Positions 42,613-53,263 are shown, counted from the first letter of the stretch. The stretch: DNA of 64,000 nucleotides from Neocallimastix lanati (nom. inval.) (GCA_016946835.1 JACVTC010000102.1:507501-571500); one strand, 5' to 3'. Translations and numbers: made by a program. The notes: a model not told the origin generated them from the letters alone.

Positions 42613-42690
42613 AATGGGTTGAAGTCAGAGTCGAACCCATGCAATATTGGTCATGGTCAATGTAACTAACCACTAGATTATTATTCTGAT
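42613..42690 (-). other. degenerate tRNA-like sequence
   Basis: Read on the minus strand it has an A-box/D-arm-like TCTAGTGGTTAG, as in His, Asp and Glu tRNAs, a B-box-like GGGTTCGACTC, and ends in an encoded CCA about 75 bases after its start. A short ATTG/CAAT pairing sits where the anticodon stem should be. The acceptor and T stems do not pair properly, so it is not a functional tRNA by eye. It could be a tRNA pseudogene or a copy of a retroelement primer tRNA, given the Ty3/gypsy debris just downstream. Confidence 0.35.
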
Positions 42691-42725
42691 TTCTAAAATT
42701 CTTAGATTCGTTACAATTGCGTTCG

Positions 42726-43862
42726 TTTTTATGAGCTGTGGACTTTTACAGGAAATTTATCAAAAATTTTGCCTTGATAACAAAACCTTTTTTCAAATTG
42801 TTAAAGAAAAGTACTGAATTCAAATGGAGTAATGAAGCAGACATTGCCTTTGAAATTTTAAAAGAAAGACTAATTCAATCACCAATTTTAGTACCACCAA
42901 ACTTTGATAAGCCATTTATTATTCGGACAGATGCATCTCGTAGTGGGATAGGAGGAGTCATTATGCATAAAGATGAAGAAGGAATGGAAAAGCCATTATA
43001 TTTTGTAAGTAGGGCTCTTAAAAATATGGAAGAAAAAGTACAGTGTTACAGATATAGAAGGAACTGTTCACAGTATCGGACATGAAGGTGTATATAAAAC
43101 ATATCATAGGTTGAAACCAAATTACTGTTCATTTATATTTTAAATGTTGTTTTAAGTGTCAAATGTACAAAATACAAAAATAAAATCAGAATTGTAAAGA
43201 TTTAATAAATCTTTAATTAATTAAATAGTTTAATTTTTCGTACAATTAATTTATTTAATACAATAAGAAAAAATATAAATATATGTAATTTTTCTCAATT
43301 AAATCGATGAATTAGTTAATAACTATTTTACAGTTAATAACATAAGAGAAATTTATAATTAATAAAAGAATTTATTAATAAAAGAAATTACTTATTTTTA
43401 TTTGTTTAAATTGTAGTGATTTTTTTTAATGTTATAATCTGATTTAATTGACGGATTTATAACAAGAATACTGAAAGCATACCCACTAAATCATGTCTTC
43501 CTTTCACAAAAGTTGGATTGGATTTGATAGGATCCTTACCCAAAACTAAAAGAGGCAATAGGTATATTATTTTGCTAGTAGATTACTTCACCAAATGGGA
43601 AGAAACAGAGCCTTTGAAAGTTACTGATTCTAACAATGTAATTAGATTTTTGAAGAATGTATTTACCAGGCATGGTGTTTCTGAAATATTAGTGACTGAT
43701 AATGGACCCCAATTCTATTCTGATAAAACCAAAGCATTTCTTGACTTGCATGATATCTATGTTTACTATACAGCAATTTATCATCCAGCATCTAATGGAG
43801 AAGTGGAAAATCAGAACAAGGAAATAGTAAAATATCTTAAATTGTTGGGCACTAAACTTTAA
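42726..43862 (+). pseudogene. Ty3/gypsy pol fragment (RNase H and integrase remnants)
   Basis: 42738-43085 encodes the RT/RNase H connection (KPFIIRTDASRSGIGGVI is the RNase H start). The sequence then jumps out of frame into an integrase zinc-binding remnant (HSIGHEGVYKTYHRLKPNY, about 43072-43130). After about 350 bases of AT-rich noncoding sequence, 43518-43862 encodes the integrase catalytic core with Asp in LLVDYFTKW, Asp in VTDNGPQFY and Glu in ASNGEVENQ. The reverse-transcriptase core, most of RNase H and the integrase C-terminus are missing. It is a dead, internally deleted copy, different in sequence from the element at 47213-51455. Confidence 0.88.
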
Positions 43863-44335
43863 ATTATGTAAATAATCTTAGGTTAAAAATAAAATATAAT
43901 TAAACTTTATTTTAATTATAAATAGTAAATATTATGCTATAATTTATACTTTATTTATAAATAACAAAATAATAAATTATTGCTTATATTTAGTTATAAA
44001 TTGTTAAATTTGTAAAAATTAAAATAATTAAAAATCATTGTATAAATAAAATAAACAAAAAAAAATAATTTTCGGAGTATTAATGAAACATTTTTTGTAA
44101 AACTAATATAAATATTGAAAATATATAAAAGCATTAGAAAAGGAATATAAAAAAAATATGTAAGAAACTAATAAAAAAATAAAAAATATTATTATTAAAA
44201 GTAATAATTATTTAATTTAGAATATAAAATTTTCTAAAAAAAAAAAAAAAAAAAAAATATAAAAAAAATAGACCGTCCCAAATTTGGAAAGGAATGAACA
44301 TAAAAGGTATCATTTATTAAAATGATAATTTATTT
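43863..44335. other. AT-rich spacer
   Basis: Nothing coding is visible. A poly-A of about 20 bases lies near 44238-44257, followed by a GC-richer word GACCGTCCCAAATTTGGAAA whose centre is palindromic (CCAAATTTGG). Confidence 0.6.
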
Positions 44336-44595
44336 TGTTGAAATTATACCTGAATTGAAATCTCAATTTCAGTTATTTACATTTCAATTATTAAAAATAT
44401 TATTTATTTAATTATAAATAATATATATTTATATAATAATTAATATAAATATTAATAAATAAGGTTTATATTAATAATTAATTTCGATTCTACATATGAC
44501 ATCACGTGTATTTTATTTATATTATGTCTTTATATACATTTACAACATATCTATATTAATTTCAATTATTCAAATTAATTATATATAATTAAATT
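44336..44595 (+). repeat. left LTR of the outer Ty3/gypsy element (interrupted)
   Basis: It starts TGTTGAAATTATACCTG and matches the sequence at 52017 for about 120 bases, including the block TTATTTATTTAATTATAAAT. The nested element begins at 44596; the remainder of this LTR probably lies after 46881. Confidence 0.6.
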
Positions 44596-44790
44596 ATGAA
44601 GGTTTATTAATGAGGTTATTTATGATAAATATGAATAGGTGATTAGCAATGTTCAACATAATGAAATTTGCATCTATTCATACTAAAAATGCGGCTTGTT
44701 CTAGATTACTTTTAATTAATTACATTATATTATGTTTATATTAATTATTATTCTAGATTCATTTAATATATAAATTCACATATTGTAACA
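44596..44790 (-). repeat. LTR copy 1 of the nested element (3' LTR in element sense)
   Basis: About 195 bases that share long identical stretches with 46675-46881, e.g. TATGATAAATATGAATAGGT and ATTCACATATTGTAACA. The copies differ by a few substitutions and a small insertion in the other copy. Confidence 0.8.
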
Positions 44791-45499
44791 TTCCCCCTTA
44801 AACCTAGTTATTCTATAATGAATAAATTGGTTTACTGGTGAATATGTGAATATAAAGTTTTTCTAGTTTATAATATTAACTTGATATTATTAAGCTATTA
44901 ATTATTTCTATTCTAAAATAATCCTTTAATTTTACATGAATAAAATATTATTACATTTTTTTAATTTCTTTAATTCGATTTAAATATTATTAAAATAATT
45001 TCTTAATTATATTTGTAATCAAATAATTTTCCCTTAAAACTAAGTATTTAATATTATTACACCATTAATATTAGATGTATCTAAAACATCTCTTATAAAA
45101 TATGGTTTATATATTACCATTTGTATGATGGAAACCTTTCTCTTGAAGGGTGATATTATACCATATTTACACTTTTTAATAATATTTTGGGAGAATAATT
45201 AAACACAAATTAATTATAATATTTTTCATTTATAAGTAATTTATTATATATTAATTCTAATTTAATTATAAATTAATGTTGTATATTCAAGTACTGTTTT
45301 GGATTATAAGTGGATTTAAAATGTGCATTTGTGATTAACCTCTTTAAATTGGATAAATATTATTGTATATTTTAATACATTATGTTCATATATTCTATGT
45401 TCCTTTTCTTTTCTCTGTCCACAAGTATTTATAGTTTTGAGTATTGAATTAAATTTATAGTAATTAAATGGATATTTTTTAAAATGACATAAGGAGTAA

Positions 45500-46330
45500 T
45501 TTTATGAAAGTTGACAAAATATTGAAAATTCTAAAAATGTAATATGTAATTGGCAAATAATGAATACTATAAATATACTGAAAATATTTAGGAAAGAAGT
45601 ATATTTTATTTTGTTAACATAACTTGAGTTGAGGTTATTATCAGAAATTTCTTTATTATCAGTATCTGGGTCATCGAGATCGGGTTTATCATTTATTTCT
45701 GTGTCAATAGGATCGTAAATACAAGTATCATCTTTATTATGGTCTGAATTATTAGAAATACAGGCTTTATTGGCTAATCCTATGTTTACATATATTAATG
45801 TAATCTTGAACTTCATCTGTAATAATTGGATATTTGATATTTCCGTGATTTTTACCATCGTAATAACGAATATCATGACGATTATTTTCGGGATTTTTGT
45901 AATTGACGTGTGCCCATAAACAATTTTCAATAATAAATTATAGTATTGTATAATACTAAAAATTTTCTCCAAATATTGGATGTTCAGTACCACATGGTTG
46001 AAGGTCCACGGCTTCACTTTTCGTGTGTTTGACTATTACACTAATTTTCTTTTGTTATATTAAAAAGTCTTTCAGAAAATTTATTACCATATTCACTTAT
46101 TGAACAAGTTTCACTGACTCTTCTTCCAAAAAAAACATCATGTATTTTAATAGCATAACCTACTGGACAAGAAATTTTATTTCCTTCTAATGATTCTGGT
46201 AGTACAAAACTCTTACACCACAAAATTTTGAAGTTATGATTGGTAATTCTGCAGTATATTTTGGTTTAATAGTTTCTTCATTTTCATTATCCGGTAAAAC
46301 CATCGAAAATAAATATAAAGTATTTTTTAT
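45500..46330 (-). pseudogene. broken membrane-lectin-like gene (SUEL/Gal_Lectin-type domain)
   Basis: Coding similarity on the minus strand is spread over at least three frames. From about 46317 it reads ELPIITSKF, then after a shift NKISCPVGYAIKIHDVFFGR with a following Cys, which resembles the SUEL/D-galactoside/L-rhamnose-binding lectin signature (CP.G..I.I..A.YGR....C). A stop at 46041 follows. Further on, another frame reads NNRHDIRYYDGKNHGNIKY, and the 45502-46017 frame ends in an acidic Asp-rich stretch and a hydrophobic span FLNIFSIFIVFIICQLHI, possibly a membrane anchor. I infer a former cell-surface lectin-like protein captured inside the LTR element. The lectin match is by motif only. 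Confidence 0.55.
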
Positions 46331-46674
46331 CGCTTTTCTCTCTATCATTAAATTCATAATATTTTTACAATAAACGTTTATTATCTTTTGATGAACTATT
46401 ATTTTCTTCTTTTTTATTTTCTTCTTTATTTTCTTCTTTTTTTTATTTTCTTCAATCTCAAATCATTTCAATATCAGAATTTCAGAATTTCAAAATTTCA
46501 AATTTTGAATTTCGAGATCTTAAAAAAAATTCTTGACATTATTTATATCTGGCTGATAGAGAGATGTTGGATCGTGTCCGGCTGAGTAGCATAATTCGGT
46601 AGTTAACATAATAATGAAAACATTATTTTGTTTTCTTGATTAGAGTCAATGAGACTCTTAATCTGTTTTTTTAT

Positions 46675-46881
46675 ATGAAGTTTTATTAATAAGGTTATTT
46701 ATGATAAATATGAATAGGTGATTAGCAATATTCAACATAATGAAATTTACATCTATTTATACTAAAAATGTGGCTTGTTCTAGATTACTTTTAATTAATT
46801 ACATTATATTATGTTTATATTAATAATTTATATTATTATTATTCTAGATTCATTTAATATATAAATTCACATATTGTAACA
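46675..46881 (-). repeat. LTR copy 2 of the nested element (5' LTR in element sense)
   Basis: Direct repeat of 44596-44790, about 207 bases, with an extra AATTTATATT-like insertion near 46826. It ends at ATTGTAACA exactly where copy 1 ends. Confidence 0.8.
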
Positions 46882-46959
46882 AAATTTATCTATATATTTT
46901 TATTAATATATATATTACTATATTATTAATATCTTATAATTAAATATTATTATTGTAAC

Positions 46960-47012
46960 TTACAAAGTATAAAAGAAAGATATAAAAATCTATCTTTTAT
47001 GTTCTTTGTAAG
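46960..47012. repeat. stem-loop, possible inverted-repeat element end
   Basis: TTACAAAG plus ATAAAAGA pairs with TCTTTTAT plus CTTTGTAA around a short loop. The right arm continues CTTTGTAAGGTTATTGTA, close to CTTTGTAGGATTATTGTT at 52121, which links this hairpin to the inverted-repeat pair in the other LTR. Confidence 0.5.
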
Positions 47013-47212
47013 GTTATTGTAAAATTACCTTAATAGTAATATATTATAGATATTTCATTATTAAATAAAATAAATTATTTTAAAATCAAATTAATTTAAT
47101 AATTTTAATTATCAAAGTTTATTAAAAATAAATTTTTATTAAACTAAACCATTTAAATATTTATTATTATTATTATATATCTATATAGCATATTACTATA
47201 TAGAAATTAACT

Positions 47213-47551
47213 ACTGCTCTGTCTTGGGATGAAGAAGCTTTAGTCTTATTTTTCTATAATGGACTTCACCCAAAGCTCCAAGAAGAAATAGATAAAATGG
47301 AAGAATTCCCTACAAAGCTTGGTGATATTTATACTAAGTGCATCTTATTTGAAAATAATATTAAAAGTAAGGACCAATTAAGAAATAATATTGGTAATGA
47401 AAATTCGAGAAAGAAACATTTAAGCCCACATGTAAACAATAACAAGAATTATAATAATAATAATTATTATTATACTAAAAATAAATCAAGCAATAATTAT
47501 TTTAATAATAATAACAATAATAATAATCAACATAATAACCAAAAAAACTAA
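47213..47551 (+). pseudogene. gag fragment of the outer Ty3/gypsy element
   Basis: The frame reads LSWDEEALVLFFYNGLHPKL, typical of the end of a retrotransposon gag (capsid-like) domain, then a basic and Asn-rich tail ending at the stop at 47549-47551. The N-terminal part of gag is missing or too decayed to see. No zinc knuckle is visible. Confidence 0.7.
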
Positions 47552-47699
47552 TTGATGGACTTCAAAAGGAGTCTAGAACATCAAAAAATTTAAAAACAAT
47601 TTATTATAATTTTCCTACACTTGATTCAATCAATAAATCAAATTTACCATCTACTTTTTTTTATTTAAATCCTATATTCCTATTAAATTTTTAAATAAT

Positions 47700-48060
47700 T
47701 TTACAATTAAAAATTCAAAAATTCAAAAATTAACATCTGAATTTATGTTAGATTCAGGATCCTTTTGCAATTTTATTACAGAAAAATTAGTAAATAAATT
47801 AAAATTAAATGTTCAAAAAATAAAAAATAAAATCCTAGTCAAAGGTATTTCAGGAAGAACAACCAAATTAGATTAATTTGTTTGGCTGAATTTCCAAATT
47901 AAATTTTTTAAAAATAGTAAATTTTATTTTCAAGATTTTAAAGAAAAATTCTTAATTTCAAATTGTATTCCTACTGATTTACTTTTTGGTAATCAGTTTA
48001 TTAGGAAATTCAAAATACATTATAATTATAAAAATAACACCTTATATTCTTATTTAAATT
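47700..48060 (+). pseudogene. retroviral-type aspartic protease remnant
   Basis: A frame upstream of RT reads SEFMLDSGSFCNFITEKLVN. The DSG at about 47751-47759 is the protease active-site motif; later it reads CIPTDLLFGNQFIRKF, the region after the flap. A stop near 47874 and frame changes break it. Confidence 0.65.
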
Positions 48061-48405
48061 ATAACTCTTTAAATAATTATAAAAATAAATCTATAAAAAA
48101 TAAAGGAAATAATTTTTATTTAAATTCACTGAAAAGAAAAATTTTCAAAAATAAATTTTTTAAAAGAAAAATAAAAAATAAATTTTATTATAAAAATTTT
48201 TCAAAAAATCGATCAAAAAAATTTTACAAAAAAAATCTCCAAAAAATTTAATTTAAAAAATTTTTCAAATTTCTCAAAAAATCCAAAGTTTAATAAATAT
48301 AAAAATTCTATTAATAAAAATTCTAAAATTTATGTATATGTAAAATATTTAAATAAATCTAAAAGTAAATTTTCTTCCAAAAAATTTAACAAAAATCATC
48401 AAGAT

Positions 48406-49500
48406 TTGACTAACAATAAAAAAGAATTTAGTTATAATTTTTTAATATATTGTTTCCTTTCAACGAAAGAAAAAGTTGAAATTGAAAATGAGGATCCAAA
48501 AATAGAAGAAATTCCTCATGAATATCAAGATTTAGCAATCGTATTTAGCAAAAATGAGGCAGATAAATTACCTCCTCACCGTTTAACCGACTGTAAGATT
48601 GTTTTAGAAAAAGACGCTACACTCCATTATGGCCCAATTTATCCATTAACTGAAGAAGAATCACAAGTTCTTAAGGATTATATAAAATAAAATTTAGAAA
48701 AAGGATTTATTAAACCATTAGAATCTCCTGCTGGATATTCTGTACTTTTCCAAAAGAAAAAAGATGGTTCCCTTCGGTTATGTGTAGACTATAAAAAATT
48801 AAATGCAGTAACTATAAGAAATTCATATCCTCTCCCTCTAATAACAGATATAATAGAAAAAGTAAAAGGAGCAAAATATTTTACGAAATTGGATTTACGT
48901 TCAGCTTATAATTTAATAAGAATTAAAGAAGGAGACGAATATAAAACTGCGTTTAGAACTAAATATGGTCATTATGAATATTTAGTTATGCCGTTTGGAT
49001 TAAAAAATGCCCCTGCCACTTTCCAATCATTTATTAACTCTATTCTTAGATCATACTTGGAAAAATGTGTAATCTTATATTTAGATGATATTTTAATTTA
49101 TTCCAAAGATTTAGAGGAACATCATAATCAAGTCAGAAACGTCCATCAAACTTTAATTAATAATAATTTATATACAAAATTAGAAAAATGTGAATTTGAC
49201 CAGAATAAAGTTGAATTTTTAGGTTACATTTTATCTGGTGATGGTGTATCTACTGACCCAAAGAAAATTAAATCAATAGAAGAGTGGCCAAGGCCAGAGA
49301 ATTTAAAAGATGTCCAAAGATTTATTGGCCTATGTAATTACTATAGAAGATTTGTTAAAGATTTTGCAAAAATTGCAAAACCTTTACATAATTTAACAAG
49401 AAAGAATATTAAATTTTTATGGACAAATGAATGTGAATATGCTTTTAAGGAATTAAAGAAAAGATTAATTACTTCTCCAATCAATTCTACTTCATCCTGA
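48406..49500 (+). pseudogene. Ty3/gypsy reverse transcriptase, interrupted
   Basis: The domain runs from HEYQDLAIVFSKNEADKLPP through FQKKKDGSLRLCVDYKKLNA, MPFGLKNAPATFQ and the catalytic ILYLDDILIYS to FLGYILSGDGV and FIGLCNYYRRFVKDFAK. An in-frame TAA at 48688-48690 splits it after LKDYIK; coding resumes at once with NLEKGFIKPLESPAG. Near 49485 a frameshift ends the frame before RNase H. All catalytic RT motifs are visible, so decay is recent or mild in this part. Confidence 0.92.
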
Positions 49501-49915
49501 TATTACAAAACCTTTTATAGTAGAATGTGATGCAAGTAATTATGCTATTGGTGCTGTTCTATCTCAAAGGGATAAATACAATAATTTACATCCAGTAGCA
49601 TATTATTCTAGAAGTTTACTAAACGCCGAAATAAATTATACAATTACTGATAAAGAACTACTCGCCATAAGGGATGCTTTTATTGCTTGGAGACATCTAC
49701 TTCTTGGTGCTAAATACCAAATTACTGTTTATACGGATCATAGGAACTTAATATACACATTAGGAGGAAAGGTTGCAAATCAAAGACAACACAGGTGGTA
49801 CCTTTTCTTCCAAGAATATAATTTCATAATAAAGTATAGACAGGGAAAAAAAAACGGAAAACACAGTCTATCTAGAAGACGTGATAATATTAAAAACAAC
49901 ATTGAAGAAAAACCT
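49485..49915 (+). pseudogene. Ty3/gypsy RNase H domain
   Basis: In the frame shifted from RT it reads KPFIVECDASNYAIGAVLSQ, then NYTITDKELLAIRDAFIAWR, VYTDHRNLIYTL and a degenerate final motif HSLSRR. The catalytic Asp, Glu and Asp positions of RNase H (VECDAS, TDKELLA, YTDHRNL) are present. An apparent reverse-strand frame at 49780-50007 is its shadow. Confidence 0.9.
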
Positions 49916-50149
49916 GAAAATATTTTAGACATTAAAAATGTTAAAGAAATTCCATGTTTTGTTAGTATTGTAAGTGACCTTTTAGAAAGAATTATTGATT
50001 CTGCCAAACCTGATGCTACAGCTGAGGATATTCGACTTTACTTTAGTCCTCAAAATGTAAAAAATGATATGTCCTATAAGCCCTTTAGAAAAATGGAAAA
50101 ATTTAAAATAAAGGACAATTTAATATTTTATAATAATCTAGTCTATATT

Positions 50150-51255
50150 CCTGAAATTCTCCGATTAGAAATATTAACAAAATATCATTAAAAGCCCGCA
50201 GCCGGTCATTTAGGAATTAGAAGAACTTTAGAGTTAATAACAAGAAACTTTTGATGGCCTAAAATAAAAGAAGATGTAACCAAATATGTAAACTCTTGTC
50301 AATCCTGTGAAAGAAACAAAATAAATAGGCACAGAAAATATGGTCTTCTACAACCTTTGGATACTCCCGAAAGACCTTGGAAATCTATTGAAATAGACTT
50401 TTTATGCGGTCTTCCTGATTCTATAGGATATACAGTAATAATGGTAATTGTAGATCGTTTTTCTAAAATGATCCACTTAATTCCCTTTAAACAAATACCT
50501 GATGCAAAACAAGCTGCTAAGGCTTTTATGAATAATATCTTTAAACTACATGGTTTACCTCAAGATATTTACACCGACAGAGGATCACAATTTACAAGTG
50601 CACTTTGGAATGAATTTATGCATTTATTAAAAATTAAAAATAATATTGCTACCACAGATCATCATGAAACCGTCGGACAAGTTGATATAACTCTTTTATT
50701 AAACAATATCTTAGGGCTTATTCAAGAACTTATTATTATCATGATGATTGAATTGATTGGATCTACCTTGCAGAATTTGCATATAATGATTCTGTTAATG
50801 AATCTACTAAGGAAACTTCTTACTTTATAAATTATGGGTTCCATTCTTCCATGGACGAATTCTTTTTATTACCTCAAATGGATACTAATTTTAAATATAT
50901 AAAAAATGTAAATTCTAGTTTTAATCACATTAAAGACGTCTTACTACGTTCCAAAGAATTATATAAAAGGCATGCTGATAAGAAAAGATTAGAACCTCCT
51001 GCTTTTAAAGAAGGTGACTTAGTATGGGTTCAAACTCCTCCTTCACTCAATATCGAAGATAATTCTAAATTCTCGCCTTGTAAGTACGGACCTTATAAAG
51101 CACTTGAAGCTTTAGATAATAATAATTATAAAAATTATAAAATAGATTTAAAAAGATCACCTTTCCTTAAACACCATCCAGTATTCCATATATCCGAACT
51201 CGATTCTTTCATTCCTACTCCTGCAGAATATATAAAAACAAGATCTCATGACTAA
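50150..51255 (+). pseudogene. Ty3/gypsy integrase, broken
   Basis: The zinc-binding part reads KPAAGHLGIRRTLELITRNF and VNSCQSCERNK, with stops before KPAAG and after RNF. The core reads IEIDFLCGLPDS (Asp) and IYTDRGSQFTS (Asp). At the third catalytic site HHETVGQVD has Asp where Glu is expected, followed by a frameshift near 50690. Coding resumes in the 50851 frame with YKRHADKKRLEPPAFKEGD and FKEGDLVWVQTPPS, the integrase C-terminal region, to a stop at 51253-51255. Confidence 0.9.
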
Positions 51256-51455
51256 TCTATTAAGGATATTATAGAAATCTCTGGATTTAGGACTAACTAT
51301 AAGAAAAATTGTTATAAATATCGTGTAAGGTATAAATATAAAAATACAAATGATTGGGTTCCTTCAGAAGAAGTTGAAAACAACCCAAGAAATCAAGACA
51401 TTTATTTATTATGTTTAAAGAATGGAAGGAAGTTTACTTCGATTGCATATAATTA
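51256..51455 (+). pseudogene. chromodomain-like C-terminal tail of pol
   Basis: After the stop, the same frame continues IKDIIEISGFRTNYKKNCYK, RVRYKYKNTNDWVPSEEVE, then a helix-like stretch to the stop at 51453-51455. The pattern of two strands, a W-x-P-x-E motif and a final helix matches a degenerate chromodomain, as in chromoviruses, where it directs integration to particular chromatin. Confidence 0.65.
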
Positions 51456-52016
51456 AAAAAAAATTATTTTTTTATATTATTAATTCTTTAACTTTTATTT
51501 TATTATTATCAATTTTTTTAGTTAATTTTAATTTTTCAATAATTACAACAGGAAATTTCAATTTCAAAAAATTCAAAATTCAAAAAACATAGCTATGTTA
51601 CACTCTTAACAATCAATTTATAATTCAATATAATCATAATTTTATAAATTATTATGATTTTCATTTTTTTAAAATTTAATGCAACAAATTAAAAAGTTAA
51701 TTGAAATTAAAATTTCAAAATTTCAATTTCAAAAAATTTTAATCAAATACATTCAAAAATGGTACCATTATATTCCTAATCATCAATTTTATTAACAAAA
51801 TTTTAATTTTACTAAATTTTAGAAATTTCAAAATTTCAATGAAATAGTTACTTAAAAAAGGTTTCCTGTAAAAATTTAAAAAGACTCAAGTGACGTTCTT
51901 CCTTTGAAATTAAAAAATTTTTTAATTTACGAAATTTCAAAATTTTTCTATCAAAATTAACGCTTCCTTTATGTTACACAAAAATCGTCTTGAATCCGAT
52001 TTTTTATGGAGGGCGT
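51456..52016. other. 3' untranslated part of the outer element
   Basis: Noncoding, with many overlapping copies of ATTTCAAAATTTCAATTTCA-like words (51550-51960), giving short local inverted repeats. It ends in the purine-rich ATGGAGGG next to the right LTR. Confidence 0.55.
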
Positions 52017-52114
52017 TGTTGAAATTATAACTGAATTGAATTTCAATTATTTATATTATTTATTTAATTATAAATAATATATATATACATAATAATTGAT
52101 ATAAATTCTTTTGA
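52017..52114 (+). repeat. right LTR of the outer Ty3/gypsy element (start)
   Basis: It begins TGTTGAAATTATAACTG, matching 44336 onward. The match is clear for about 90 bases and is then interrupted by a small inverted-repeat element. Confidence 0.6.
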
Positions 52115-52376
52115 TTAATCCTTTGTAGGATTATTGTTAAAGTTTTAAGATAATTTGGTCTTAACGTTTAGTTCAAGATGCCAAATTATAGTAATTAATT
52201 AATTTATAATTTTAAATTTACTTTTATTTAAAACATATTGTTATTTAATAAATTTTAAAAGTAAGTTTTTATTTAAAATATATATTTTATTTAATCTTAA
52301 TATTATTTTATTATATTATTATTTTATACAATTATTACTATAATTTAAATTGCAATAATCCTACAAAGGATTATTG
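52115..52376. mobile_element. small inverted-repeat element inside the LTR
   Basis: 52116-52136 (TAATCCTTTGTAGGATTATTG) and 52354-52376 (CAATAATCCTACAAAGGATTA) are perfect inverted copies, and each is itself partly palindromic (AATCCT...AGGATT). The 260-base interval has no coding frame. This fits a MITE of a cut-and-paste transposon, or a structured part of the LTR itself. Confidence 0.45.
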
Positions 52377-53141
52377 TAATTTAAATTAAACATGTATTTA
52401 TATAAAATAATTAATTATTAAAATATTAATTATTAATATGAATATGTAATAGTATTAAGTTTGATATTGATAATATAAAATAAGATAATAATATAAATAT
52501 TTAATATAAATAAAATATAAGAATCTAACGAGGGTGGTGCGTTTCGGAATGTGGCTTTAAAAACTTTTACATAAATTTTCATTTCGGAATGTGGCTTATA
52601 TTATTTTTTATAAATTTTTATTTATGAATATAATATTTAAAACATTAAAATAATAAAAAATTACAGTTATAAATATAAATAAATATGAAAATATTTTATT
52701 TTATTTTTTTTGTATTTTATTTTTTTAATCTTTTTTTATTTTTTTAATCTTTTTTATTTTTTTAATCTTTTTTATTTTTTTTAATTTTTTTTTTTTTTTA
52801 ATTTTTTTTATTTTTTTTATTTTTTTATTTTTTTTATTTTTTTATTTTTTTTATTTTTTTATTTTTTTTATTTTTATATTTTTTATTATCAAATATATAT
52901 TAAATTATGAAATTATTATATAATAAAATATTTATTTAATTATTATTTAATTATTTATTTATATAAAATAATTTAAATATAATACGCCATTTCAAAAAAC
53001 ATGGGTTAGGATTTAGATAAATTAATTTTCGATGTTGATGAATAACCAATAGAATAATATTATAATATACATTGTTTACATAGTAATATATAGAGCAATA
53101 CATATATCAATATAAATACATTAATGTCACGTATATTATTT
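52377..53141. other. AT-rich spacer with a 40-bp duplication and a T-rich minisatellite
   Basis: 52542-52557 and 52582-52597 are identical copies of TTTCGGAATGTGGCTT set in a 40-base tandem duplication. 52690-52885 is a T-rich ladder of units such as TTTTTTTAATC and TTTTTTTA. No coding sequence was seen. The GC-richer start (GAGGGTGGTGCG at 52530) may be a retroelement scrap. Confidence 0.6.
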
Positions 53142-53247
53142 TTCAATCTTATAATGATTGAAAAAATATAAATAGAACCATTTTTGTCATGGTTCTAAAG
53201 TTCCAACTTATATAACATTAACACTTTTTTAATTAAGTTGGAACTTT
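53142..53247. promoter_or_regulatory. three consecutive stem-loops upstream of the Rep-like gene
   Basis: Stem 1 is TTCAATC/GATTGAA (53142-53162). Stem 2 is AGAACCAT/ATGGTTCT (53174-53196). Stem 3 is a perfect 14-bp AAAGTTCCAACTTA and its complement (53197-53210 with 53234-53247) around a 23-base loop. The Rep-like start codon follows 17 bases later. Rolling-circle replicons carry a hairpin origin near rep, so an origin remnant is possible. A promoter or terminator role is equally open. Confidence 0.45.
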
Positions 53248-53263
53248 TTTTTTAACGACAAAA

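Larger units (their letters stand above)
44596..46881 (-). mobile_element. nested LTR-bounded element carrying a lectin-like pseudogene
   Basis: Near-identical direct repeats of about 195-206 bases bound it (44596-44790 and 46675-46881). Read on the minus strand each starts TGTTACA and ends in TTCAT. A purine tract TTTAAGGGGGAA lies immediately before the minus-strand 3' LTR, as a polypurine primer should. The flanks show a 5-base AAATT duplication (44591-44595 and 46882-46886), though AT-richness weakens that evidence. No gag or pol is present, so this is a non-autonomous element. The internal broken gene reads in the same direction as the element. Confidence 0.65.
44336..52376 (+). mobile_element. 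decayed Ty3/gypsy LTR retrotransposon with a nested insertion
   Basis: The ends carry related repeats: 44336-44455 and 52017-52107 both begin TGTTGAAATTATA and align closely, apart from about 22 extra bases in the left copy. A purine-rich ATGGAGGG lies just before the right copy. Between them, in the expected Ty3/gypsy order on the plus strand, are gag (47213-47551), protease (about 47700-48060), reverse transcriptase, RNase H, integrase and a chromodomain-like tail (to 51455). The coding part has several stops and frameshifts. A second LTR element (44596-46881) sits inside the left end. The right limit is uncertain because another repeat lies inside the right LTR. Confidence 0.75.

Noticed and set aside
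46555-46615. tRNA 5'-half-like segment (GCTGAGTAGCATAATTCGGTAG)
   Set aside because: It has a D-arm-like word, but no anticodon stem, T arm or acceptor complement could be found downstream.
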